DNA from: an uncultured Lachnospiraceae bacterium
Lineage (GTDB): Bacteria; Bacillota; Clostridia; Lachnospirales; Lachnospiraceae
NCBI GenBank assembly: GCA_910579275.1
Contig: CAJTTO010000043.1
Coordinates: 1 to 35,921 of the forward strand
Direction: 5' to 3'
Length of the DNA stretch: 35,921 nucleotides
How positions within the stretch are numbered: position 1 is the stretch's first letter; each line of letters opens with the position of its first letter. This document shows, piece after piece, positions 22,851-30,507 of this stretch. The position numbers and the translations under genes are program-made. Under the pieces are notes generated by a model. It did no database searches and was not told where the DNA came from. It saw nothing but the letters and a program-made list of their open reading frames with translations.

Positions 22851-23867
22851 TTAATCTTCATATCCGTTCGGATTATTTGACTGCCATCTCCAGCTGTCCG
22901 CACACATATCCTTAATGCCATACTGCGCTGTCCAGCCAAGTTCTTTCTTCGCTTTTGCGGCATCGGCGTAACAGGTTGCAATATCACCGGCACGTCTTGG
23001 TTTTATGTCATACGGAATCTTCACGCCCGTTGCTTCCTCAAAATTCTTCACGATATCAAGCACACTGTACCCTGTTCCCGTGCCAAGGTTGTAGATGCAG
23101 AGTCCTGCCTTCTCCTCAATCTTTTTCAGTGCCTTCACATGTCCAAGGGCAAGGTCAACTACATGGATATAATCCCTCACGCCTGTTCCGTCGTGCGTAT
23201 CATAATCGTTTCCGAATACGCCAAGCTTCTCCAGCTTTCCGACAGCCACCTGTGTGATGTACGGCATCAGGTTGTTTGGAATTCCATTCGGATTCTCTCC
23301 CATTGTACCGCTCTGGTGTGCCCCAATCGGATTGAAATAGCGCAGAAGGATGACATTCCATTCGGGATCTGCCTTCTGCATGTCTGTCAGAATCTGTTCC
23401 AGCATGGATTTTGTCCATCCATACGGATTGGTACACTGTCCTTTCGGGCACTCCTCAGTGATGGGTATAAACGCCGGATCCCCGTACACGGTTGCCGATG
23501 ATGAGAAAATGATATTCTTACAGTTATGCTTTCTCATGACATCCACAAGTGTCAATGTGCCCGCGATATTGTTATTGTAATACTCCCATGGCTTCTGGAC
23601 AGACTCACCAACCGCTTTTAACCCTGCAAAGTGAATGCACGAGTCAATGTTTTCCCTTGTAAAAATTCTCTCCAGCGCATCCCTGTCAAGGATATCTTCC
23701 TTGTAAAATGTCACGGGCTTTCCTGTGATCTTCTCCACACGCTGTAATGCCTTTACACTTGCATTTGACAAGTTATCCACTACCACTACATCATATCCTG
23801 CATTCTGAAGCTCTACTACTGTATGACTGCCGATAAAACCGGCTCCACCTGTAACCAAAATTGCCAT
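22851..23867 (-). CDS. galE: UDP-glucose 4-epimerase
   Basis: A 338-residue short-chain dehydrogenase-type epimerase that interconverts UDP-glucose and UDP-galactose. The NAD loop is VTGGAGFIGSHT at the N-terminus; the catalytic Ser is in IFSSSATVYGDP and the Tyr-x3-Lys in NPYGWTKSML. Full-length and typical (DYIHVVDLALGHVKAL; GTGTGYSVLDIV). Start: ATG 7 bases after GGAGG. It is convergent with prs and has a leader with hairpins. A DnaA-box-like TTATCCACT occurs inside it near 23773. No other Leloir genes are adjacent, so envelope or exopolysaccharide supply is as likely as galactose use. Confidence 0.96.
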   Translation of the reverse strand: MAILVTGGAGFIGSHTVVELQNAGYDVVVVDNLSNASVKALQRVEKITGKPVTFYKEDILDRDALERIFTRENIDSCIHFAGLKAVGESVQKPWEYYNNNIAGTLTLVDVMRKHNCKNIIFSSSATVYGDPAFIPITEECPKGQCTNPYGWTKSMLEQILTDMQKADPEWNVILLRYFNPIGAHQSGTMGENPNGIPNNLMPYITQVAVGKLEKLGVFGNDYDTHDGTGVRDYIHVVDLALGHVKALKKIEEKAGLCIYNLGTGTGYSVLDIVKNFEEATGVKIPYDIKPRRAGDIATCYADAAKAKKELGWTAQYGIKDMCADSWRWQSNNPNGYED

Positions 23868-23895
23868 AATGTGTACCTCCGTTTTTATAATTGCC

Positions 23896-23974
23896 GTTCC
23901 GTGCGGAACAGTTATATTTTGTGCATTGCTGCTATTTTTATGATATCGCTTTTACAGCGATAAAACAATAGCAG
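23896..23974 (-). promoter_or_regulatory. hairpin-rich region upstream of galE
   Basis: Two structures precede galE: GTTCCG-TG-CGGAAC (23896-23909), and a compound stem with inner TATCGCT/AGCGATA (23944-23962) flanked by outer CTGCTATT/AATAGCAG (23929-23936, 23967-23974). They would lie in the galE leader if transcription starts further upstream. No known riboswitch is recognised. Confidence 0.4.
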
Positions 23975-24052
23975 ATTTATGAATTTTTGACTTATAAACA
24001 ACCATTGTTACGATTCGAGCCGCCCATCGCAGGTAGAAAACTTTCTGTCCAA

Positions 24053-24220
24053 TAATCCACAATTTCGTTCGGATAAAAATGTCGAATTATACAAAATGTT
24101 TTTTCAGTTTATACAATTTTAAATATTTACAACGCATTTCTTGTTTCAATTTTTGTGGATACTGTGCATAAATATGTGGATATTACACAACCATTCCACT
24201 AAATGGGAGAGTTATCCACA
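24053..24220. promoter_or_regulatory. second DnaA-box cluster
   Basis: TAATCCACA (24053-24061), minus-strand boxes TGTGGATAC (24154-24162), TGTGCATAA (24163-24171, a perfect TTATNCACA) and TGTGGATAT (24175-24183), then a perfect TTATCCACA (24212-24220). They lie in the 352-base AT-rich gap (23904-24255 and just before) between galE and the next gene, which contains no ORF of note. Confidence 0.65.
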
Positions 24221-24255
24221 TATTACTATGTATATTTACTGCATATGTTCCTGTC

Positions 24256-24903
24256 CTATTTGACGAAAAATCCCGCAAGCTTCATCTCCTCGTCAAATGT
24301 GATGGTGTACGTCACACTCATTTCGGAGTACGAAACGCTGACCTGAACCATCGCATAACGCGCACCACTCTGTTTCGCCTCCGACGCATACATATTTCCA
24401 AATGCCAGAAGTTCTCCGAAGTCCTCTTTCATCTGGGACTTAGTGTACTGTAGCGTTGCAGCATTCAGCACCTGTTTCATCTCCTCGTTCATGTATCCGG
24501 TGACCGCCTCGAACTCATTGTCGCTGTAAAGTCTTATGATCTCCTCCGCCTGTGCCTTGACGCGTTCCTCACTGAACACGGAGCTTTCACTGATGTCGCT
24601 CCATTTGGGCAGATTCCAGTAGACGACTGCAGTCAATACCGCAAGAACCAGCAGGACAATCCCCCATATCTTGAGCGCGCGCTCACGCTTTGCCGCTTTC
24701 CGCTCTGCCTTGTCAAAATTGTCGTTGTACCGGTTTGCGTAATCCCATGGAATGCCCATTCGCCCCAGCACATCCTCCAAAGGCTCCCCGTTGGCAGCTG
24801 CACGGTTAATCTCTGCCAGAAGCTGCCGCTTCACTTCTTTTTTCTTTGATGCGCGGCACTTTAGCAGCTTTCCTACTTCCTTTACGTATCGCTCTGCAGT
24901 CAT
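24256..24903 (-). CDS. membrane-anchored protein with C-terminal DUF3887-like domain
   Basis: A 215-residue protein. Residues 1-70 form a helical cytoplasmic module resembling DUF1700 (YVKEVGKLLKC, then KRQLLAEINRAAANGEPLED). One membrane helix spans about 77-97 (IWGIVLLVLAVLTAVVYW). The outer part (about 105-215) reads like DUF3887: AEEIIRLYSDNEFEAVTGYM, then VSVSYSEMSVTYTITFDEEM. Start: ATG at 24903, 7 bases after GGGAGG; the in-frame TTG at 24918 overlaps the ribosome site. Function unknown; such proteins are often sensors or secreted-domain anchors. It is followed by the SOD gene's end on the same strand. Confidence 0.8.
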   Translation of the reverse strand: MTAERYVKEVGKLLKCRASKKKEVKRQLLAEINRAAANGEPLEDVLGRMGIPWDYANRYNDNFDKAERKAAKRERALKIWGIVLLVLAVLTAVVYWNLPKWSDISESSVFSEERVKAQAEEIIRLYSDNEFEAVTGYMNEEMKQVLNAATLQYTKSQMKEDFGELLAFGNMYASEAKQSGARYAMVQVSVSYSEMSVTYTITFDEEMKLAGFFVK

Positions 24904-24948
24904 CTGTTTTCCTCCCAAAATATTTACAGCAATGAGCTTCCTGTTACT

Positions 24949-25437
24949 TTATCTTTGCCGGATGACTCCGCACCCGATTTTCTCCCCTGCATCTCCCGAC
25001 GGCTGGGACTTAAAATCGTCCGGCATTTTATGAATGATAATGCTCCGCCCCATAATCTCCGGTATCTGAAAACGCTTATCATAGAACGCAAGCCATGCAT
25101 ATCCCTGATTGCCCATAAGCGGAATCATATCTCCCGCGTGGTCAGGGTGGGGCGCATTGGTGGGATTGTAGTGGCCGCCGGTCTTGTCAAAGGGCATCGT
25201 GCAGTCGCCTTTTTCATGAATGTGCATCGCATAAAAGTCGGATGAAAACTGTGTCGCAATGTTGGGCAGGCCAAAGATTTCCGCCTCAATCAGCACACCG
25301 GCATAGGGTGTTGCGTAAAATTTGACAATGCCGCTCAGCTGTGGATTCTGTGCATTTCCGCGAATCCAAGCCAGCGCGTCGGGCTTTCCGTTTCGAAGTG
25401 TATCCGTAAATATCATTCCCGGGGTAATATCTGCCAT
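24949..25437 (-). CDS. Cu/Zn superoxide dismutase family protein, no signal peptide
   Basis: A 162-residue protein with the SodC fold pattern. Metal ligands can be placed: two His in AMHIHEKGDC, the bridging-type His in GGHYNP, further His and Asp in PHPDHAGDM, and the last Cu His in SIIIHKMPDD; the late GDAGEKIGCGVI includes the second disulfide Cys and the region that carries the active-site Arg in classical enzymes (here IRQR follows at the end). Start: ATG at 25437, 10 bases after GGAGGG, with no signal sequence, although most bacterial SodC enzymes are exported. Activity is not certain from sequence. It lies between a DUF3887-type gene and a cytidylate-kinase-like gene. Confidence 0.85.
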   Translation of the reverse strand: MADITPGMIFTDTLRNGKPDALAWIRGNAQNPQLSGIVKFYATPYAGVLIEAEIFGLPNIATQFSSDFYAMHIHEKGDCTMPFDKTGGHYNPTNAPHPDHAGDMIPLMGNQGYAWLAFYDKRFQIPEIMGRSIIIHKMPDDFKSQPSGDAGEKIGCGVIRQR

Positions 25438-25512
25438 CGTGATAGAACCCTCCAAACTATCTTTGTTTATCTTATGTATGCGGTGTGGTGATTGTTCAAA
25501 AAATTCACAGTA

Positions 25513-26115
25513 TCACTTCTGCATCATCCCCACAAGGATGTCCACACACGCATCCAATCCGAGGGTGCTCGTGTTCAGGCAGAGGTCAAACTTGGACATG
25601 TCGCCCCATTTCCAGCCAGTGTGGGTATTGTAGAAATTGCTTCTTCTCTTGTCTGACTTGCGCAGAAAATCTTCCGCCTCCGCCGACGCGATATTCTCTG
25701 TCTGAATCGCACGGTTAATGCGGTAATCCTTATCCGCATGGACAAACACCTTCAGGCAGTCCGCCCTGTCAAACAGGATAAAGGACGCGCACCTTCCAAC
25801 AATGACACAGTCATGCTTTTCAACGTTTTCCTCAATGATTTTTTTCTCTTCCAGAAACAGTTTCTCGGACATCGGCAGATTGGTACTGTCCTTTTTGCTG
25901 CCGCCGATGGCTGTCTTTGAAAGATTAAAGATAATGCTTCCCGGAGCTGTCTCCTCCAAATCTCCAATATAAATCGGAGGAATGTCAAGTCTTTTTGCCG
26001 CCTCTACCAGAATATTCCTATCGTAGAGTTCAATGCCTAGTTTTTTGGCTACGCGTCTGCCAATCTCGTTGCCGCCGCTTGCAAATTCACGTTCCATGGT
26101 GATGATTTTATACAT
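25513..26115 (-). CDS. cytidylate kinase-like family protein
   Basis: A 200-residue P-loop-type kinase of the Cytidylate_kin2 family. The N-terminus MYKIITMEREFASGGNEIGR carries the loop in the form REFxSGGxxIG typical of the family, followed by LGIELYDRNIL; VIVGRCASFIL is the second core motif, and KVFVHADKDYRI resembles the nucleotide-kinase lid region. It is probably not the essential Cmk but a paralogue whose substrate is unknown. Start: ATG at 26115, 8 bases after AAGGAG; the frame opens 102 bases further upstream without a ribosome site. Confidence 0.85.
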   Translation of the reverse strand: MYKIITMEREFASGGNEIGRRVAKKLGIELYDRNILVEAAKRLDIPPIYIGDLEETAPGSIIFNLSKTAIGGSKKDSTNLPMSEKLFLEEKKIIEENVEKHDCVIVGRCASFILFDRADCLKVFVHADKDYRINRAIQTENIASAEAEDFLRKSDKRRSNFYNTHTGWKWGDMSKFDLCLNTSTLGLDACVDILVGMMQK

Positions 26116-26290
26116 ACTATCAGCTCCTTTTCCATTTATTTTATTCGGAAGCACAAATATATTTGCCTTTCCTATAGATGCTTGAAAAATGCCTGCAGAT
26201 GGCAAATGATTTTTCAAACATGTACTGTATTTATTTTATCACATATTCCAAAAATTTGCCATAAATATCACAATATTTAGAAAATATGTA

Positions 26291-26319
26291 CAAAAAAAAA
26301 GATTCCGCATCCTTGAATC
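26291..26319 (-). terminator. probable terminator of the coiled-coil protein gene
   Basis: On the minus strand GATTC (26319-26315), 9-base loop, GAATC (26305-26301), then nine T. The stem is short but the T tract is strong; longer pairing with AAAGATT further upstream is possible. Confidence 0.55.
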
Positions 26320-26403
26320 ATCAAGTACTGCAAAATCTTTATTTCGCTAACTTCTGTTCTCCTGTCCTAGCGGACACTCTATTCAAGGCAGTGAACCACT
26401 GTC

Positions 26404-27279
26404 TCACGCCATCGCGTCAACAGCGCCTCCCTCAACGACCTCGATGGCATCGGGCGCGGCTTCCACCGGGATGTCCATTCCCCCAAGCTCCAGTGAGACA
26501 CCTTCGCTGCCGCTGCTGCCGGCTCCGAAACCGGAAAAGCTGCCGCTGCTATTGCTTTGTTTCTCCTTCTCAAGCTTGTCAAACATGAACTTCAAATACT
26601 TCATATCGGCTTCCATGATTTCCCTCAGCTCATCAGCGCGGTGTTTCTTCTTCATAAGCTCCAAGTCCTCAGGATCCATGCTGACTTCCCCGTCAATTCC
26701 CATCTCCTCGGAAAGTTCGTCCATATTTTCCAGCTGCGCAAGCTCCTTCATCGCCTCGCGCATCATCCGCTCGTACTGCTCCATAAGCTGCCGCATTCTC
26801 TGCATGTCTCGTTCTGCCTTTTCCTGCTCCTCCTCTGCCGCCTGAACCTGTTTGTCGACTGCCTCGTCTGTTTTCTCCTCGAGGTCAGCCTCACAAAAAC
26901 CGCCTTTCTTCTCTGCCCTCTCTTCTTCCTCGAGATGCCGCATGCGTTTCTTGGCAACCCTTGCAATCGCCTGTGCATGCAGCAGAGCCGCATACACCTC
27001 ATCATCATCATACACGCCGCCTTTATACATCAGGCGCAAGGACGCCACTTTCTGACGTGCGCTCAGCAGCACCTGATGCGCATTGCCGGATTTTTTTGTT
27101 TTCAGCAGGCGCGTCGATATCTCCTTAAAACTATATGGAAGCTTTTTTTTCTTTACTATTTGCGAACGGCTCTTCCTGATTGAGACAGAGCCGACCACCT
27201 TTCCGCTCGTATCCTTAATTTCCAGTCTCTTTGCATTTGTTTTGCTGATTACGAAATTGCTTGTTCCCATCATATTCAT
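26404..27279 (-). CDS. coiled-coil hypothetical protein (291 aa)
   Basis: A highly charged, mostly helical protein. Residues 1-50 carry a small beta-like start (FVISKTNAKRLEIKDTSGK) and a basic patch KKKKLPYSFKEIS. Residues about 105-240 are dense in Glu, Lys and Met and look like a long coiled coil, then a Ser/Gly-rich linker (SNSSGSFSGFGAGSSGSEG) and a short hydrophobic tail. No signal peptide. I recall similar proteins as uncharacterised in Lachnospiraceae. Start: ATG 8 bases after GGGAGG. A structural or scaffolding role is only a guess. Confidence 0.8.
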   Translation of the reverse strand: MNMMGTSNFVISKTNAKRLEIKDTSGKVVGSVSIRKSRSQIVKKKKLPYSFKEISTRLLKTKKSGNAHQVLLSARQKVASLRLMYKGGVYDDDEVYAALLHAQAIARVAKKRMRHLEEEERAEKKGGFCEADLEEKTDEAVDKQVQAAEEEQEKAERDMQRMRQLMEQYERMMREAMKELAQLENMDELSEEMGIDGEVSMDPEDLELMKKKHRADELREIMEADMKYLKFMFDKLEKEKQSNSSGSFSGFGAGSSGSEGVSLELGGMDIPVEAAPDAIEVVEGGAVDAMA

Positions 27280-27383
27280 GCCATCATCCTCCCTGATTCA
27301 GACAGATAGTGTAACAGTCCATCCTTGATATTTTTACTTTTTATATCGAATAAATATTCAAAATTGTTAACAGGAACGCACAA

Positions 27384-30300
27384 TTATCTTGCCGGAACCG
27401 AATCCGGCAAGCACACTTTCTGCATCAGCGATTCGTAGCTATCCACTACGTCATATACAACGCCTTCCTTACTAATTGCCTTGAAGTGTTCCCTTGCGCA
27501 GTGAAGCTTTGCCTCCTCTATCAGGCGTAGCTGCATGGAATTCGTGGTTCGCTTTGTCTCAGCAATGAAGTAAATCTGTTTCACAGTTCCTTCCCGAAAC
27601 GCAATCGCCCAGTCCGGATGGTAGTGCCCTACCGGAGTAGAAATGTAGAATCCGTCCGGAAGTTTTACATATACTGCCACCTCCTGCGCAGCATCCAATT
27701 CCTCGGCAAATGCCTTCTCATTCGCTGCGTCATAAATGAGGTAGTCAAACAAGTGCTTCTCAACCTTCATTGCATTCGTACCAATCCTGCCCTTGACGGA
27801 AGCCCTGGTAAAAATATCTGTATCAAATTTTTCATCCAGCACGTCATACGTAATATGTTCAATAATCGCAGCGGCCTTCTGCTCATTAATCAAGGAGGCG
27901 GCCTTGACAATAAATTCTTCCGGATTGTCTTTGAACTGGTCAAATACCATCGCATCAATTCCGGTAAGAATCCGGATAACTGCTTTTCTGGTAAGCCCCG
28001 TTTCCTCAACGATTTTTCCTATCAGGTCGTATTTTACCCCGCGGTTAACCGAAATTTTTGTATCAGATTTAAAATGGGCTGAGGATTCCCGAACCATTGC
28101 AGTACCTGACAAAAGAGCTTCCTTGGACTGAATGTCCTTCATCCTGCCAGATTCCACCTTGAAATAAATCTTCGGCACACGAAGCTTATTATTTAATGCC
28201 GTGACTGCATTCTTAACCAGCTCATCCGTATCAAAACCAACCACATATGCAGACTTTGTTTGAATTCTTGACCATAGTGCCTTAAATTCCCTGCTGTTGA
28301 GTTTCTCTTCATCTACATGCAGCTCAACAGTATTGCAGCGTGCATTTTCAGGTGCCATAACCTTACTGTCATAGACAGAATCTACAATCGCAATGACATC
28401 CGCTGCATATTCCTTTACTTCCTGCGCAACGACTACCGTTCCATTTGCCTTGTCTTCGTAATACTTATCTGTCAACTCTCCCGTTTTACCGACATATCCG
28501 CTGCGTATGAACGCAAATAAAATCGCCGAGGCCTCATCAGAAGAAAGAATGCTTTCGTTTCCATGCGTATCCCTTACAACCTTATCCAGAAACAACTCGC
28601 GGTCAACCTTCTTTGGTCTGTCTGCAACAGCCTCTGCAATTTCCGTCTGCAAACCTTTTGCAAAACTATCATAGCTCTCACTGGCAATGACCGTAAGCAC
28701 ATTTACATGATGAACATTGCCGCCAAGTACATCGGCATCCATGCGCTCTCCGTCCTGATTGACACAAAGACGCAGTCCTCGTCCTACTTCCTGACGCTTG
28801 CGTACTTCACTGCTGCTCTGCTTCAGGGTGCAAATCTGGAAAACATTGGGATTATCCCATCCCTCACGAAGGGCAGAGTGCGAAAAGATAAATCTGACCG
28901 GAGATTTCTTTGGATCTCGCTCCAAAAGCAGCTCCTTATTTTTCATGATGAGGTCATATGCATCCATATCGTTCGAAGTCTTGTTCTTCTTGTCATCACC
29001 GGAAATTCGGTCTACGACGTGTCCCTTTTTGTCAACGGAAAAATAGCCCGCATGTGTGTCGTGTGCAGAAATCTGCGCCAAATACGCCAAATACGTCTCC
29101 TCCCCCGACTCACACTGCAGACGGTCAATAATATCCTGATACTCTTCCTCAAACATCTGCGCAAAGATACCGTTCCGCGGCTGTCCGGCTGAATCATATT
29201 CTTTATAGTGCGCAACCTCATCAATAAAGAACAGAGACAGTACCTTAATCCCTTTATAAAACAGCTGGCGCTCTCTCTCGATATGAGACAATATCGTCTC
29301 GCGAATCTGAATCCTGCGGAGCTGTTCTTCGCTTACCTTGCCAATTACGTCGCCGGCATAAATCTTAATGCCATTCATAAATTCAACCGAGCCGTCCCGC
29401 CCGTCAATACGCTTTACAACAAATCCGTCTCTGTACTCTGAAAGCTCCCCGGAATGGGCATACAGGCTGAAACCAATACCCGCTTTACGGGACTTCTTCC
29501 GGATTCCTAAAGCCCCCTTTACGTCAAACTGTATCGTAGCTGTCGGCGCATCCTTTGAAAGATTGATACTCTCTAAATAAACATAACTGTCTGTTGCAGT
29601 TGTTCCCGTCTCTGTAATCCCTTTTACGGCAATTCTCTTTACCAGACGTTTATTGTACGCCTCCATAGCGTCCAAACGATAAACCATGTTGTAAATGCTG
29701 TCGGATTTGTGTGTCGCGGAATAGCGAAGCGTCATCAGCGGATGAAACGCCTTTAAGTTCTCCTTCGTCTGCTTTCCTTCGACAGACTGCGGTTCATCAA
29801 TAATCAAAATAGGATTCGTCTTCGCTATGATGTCAATCGGTTTCCGACCGCGGAACGCATCCAGTTTCATATAAATTCTTCTGGCATCCTTTCCCTTTGC
29901 GTTAAATGCCTGAGAATTGATAATCATTACGTTGACAGCGCTGTCCGAGGCAAATTGTTCAATCTCCTCCAAGTTAGTCGAACGGTAAATAAAGAAGCGA
30001 ATCTTCCTGCCATATTCCTCCGAAAAGTGCTCCTGCGTGACTTGGAAGGTTTTGTATACGCCCTCGCGAATCGCAATGCTTGGAACAACGACAATAAACT
30101 TGCTCCATCCGTACTGTTTGTTTAATTCATATATTGTCTTAATATAGGTATATGTTTTTCCGACACCGGTTTCCATTTCTATCGTCAGATTGTATTTCCC
30201 CTCCAGCTTTCCGGAGGGCACAATCTGATGCCTTCTCTGTATCCTATTCAGCTGCTCCAGAATGATCTCGTCGGAAAGTCCGGATACAATTTTTGCATTT

Positions 30301-30464
30301 GACCAGCCCGTGAAATCATCCTCTTGCGTAAATGTCATCTGGTGTGCTCCCGCGCCTTTATCCATCCTATAAGAAGGTGTCAGATATGGCTGTCCCGCAA
30401 AAACATCCACAACAGCTTTCGCAGCATCCGCCTGAAACTTTTGGTGCCTGAATTGCAATTTCAT
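27384..30464 (-). CDS. res: type III restriction endonuclease, Res subunit
   Basis: A 1026-residue helicase-nuclease. Near the N-terminus FRHQKFQADAAKAVVDVF, then Walker A EMETGVGKTYTY (about 97-107) and the DEPQ box of motif II (223-226), as in type III Res proteins. A long helicase body follows with SATHK (motif III-like) and QEVGRGLRL (motif VI). The nuclease sits at the C-terminus: HPDW (Asp about 951) and AETK (Glu about 969, Lys 971) make a PD-(D/E)XK site. It appears intact. Start: ATG after GGGAGGAG with 9 bases. It lies 43 bases after mod in the same direction. The final codons fold into a 9-bp hairpin (27388-27411). Confidence 0.95.
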   Translation of the reverse strand: MKLQFRHQKFQADAAKAVVDVFAGQPYLTPSYRMDKGAGAHQMTFTQEDDFTGWSNAKIVSGLSDEIILEQLNRIQRRHQIVPSGKLEGKYNLTIEMETGVGKTYTYIKTIYELNKQYGWSKFIVVVPSIAIREGVYKTFQVTQEHFSEEYGRKIRFFIYRSTNLEEIEQFASDSAVNVMIINSQAFNAKGKDARRIYMKLDAFRGRKPIDIIAKTNPILIIDEPQSVEGKQTKENLKAFHPLMTLRYSATHKSDSIYNMVYRLDAMEAYNKRLVKRIAVKGITETGTTATDSYVYLESINLSKDAPTATIQFDVKGALGIRKKSRKAGIGFSLYAHSGELSEYRDGFVVKRIDGRDGSVEFMNGIKIYAGDVIGKVSEEQLRRIQIRETILSHIERERQLFYKGIKVLSLFFIDEVAHYKEYDSAGQPRNGIFAQMFEEEYQDIIDRLQCESGEETYLAYLAQISAHDTHAGYFSVDKKGHVVDRISGDDKKNKTSNDMDAYDLIMKNKELLLERDPKKSPVRFIFSHSALREGWDNPNVFQICTLKQSSSEVRKRQEVGRGLRLCVNQDGERMDADVLGGNVHHVNVLTVIASESYDSFAKGLQTEIAEAVADRPKKVDRELFLDKVVRDTHGNESILSSDEASAILFAFIRSGYVGKTGELTDKYYEDKANGTVVVAQEVKEYAADVIAIVDSVYDSKVMAPENARCNTVELHVDEEKLNSREFKALWSRIQTKSAYVVGFDTDELVKNAVTALNNKLRVPKIYFKVESGRMKDIQSKEALLSGTAMVRESSAHFKSDTKISVNRGVKYDLIGKIVEETGLTRKAVIRILTGIDAMVFDQFKDNPEEFIVKAASLINEQKAAAIIEHITYDVLDEKFDTDIFTRASVKGRIGTNAMKVEKHLFDYLIYDAANEKAFAEELDAAQEVAVYVKLPDGFYISTPVGHYHPDWAIAFREGTVKQIYFIAETKRTTNSMQLRLIEEAKLHCAREHFKAISKEGVVYDVVDSYESLMQKVCLPDSVPAR

Positions 30465-30507
30465 CTATCAGTTCTCCTCCCAATTCGCTACACGAAATAC
30501 CCTAATA

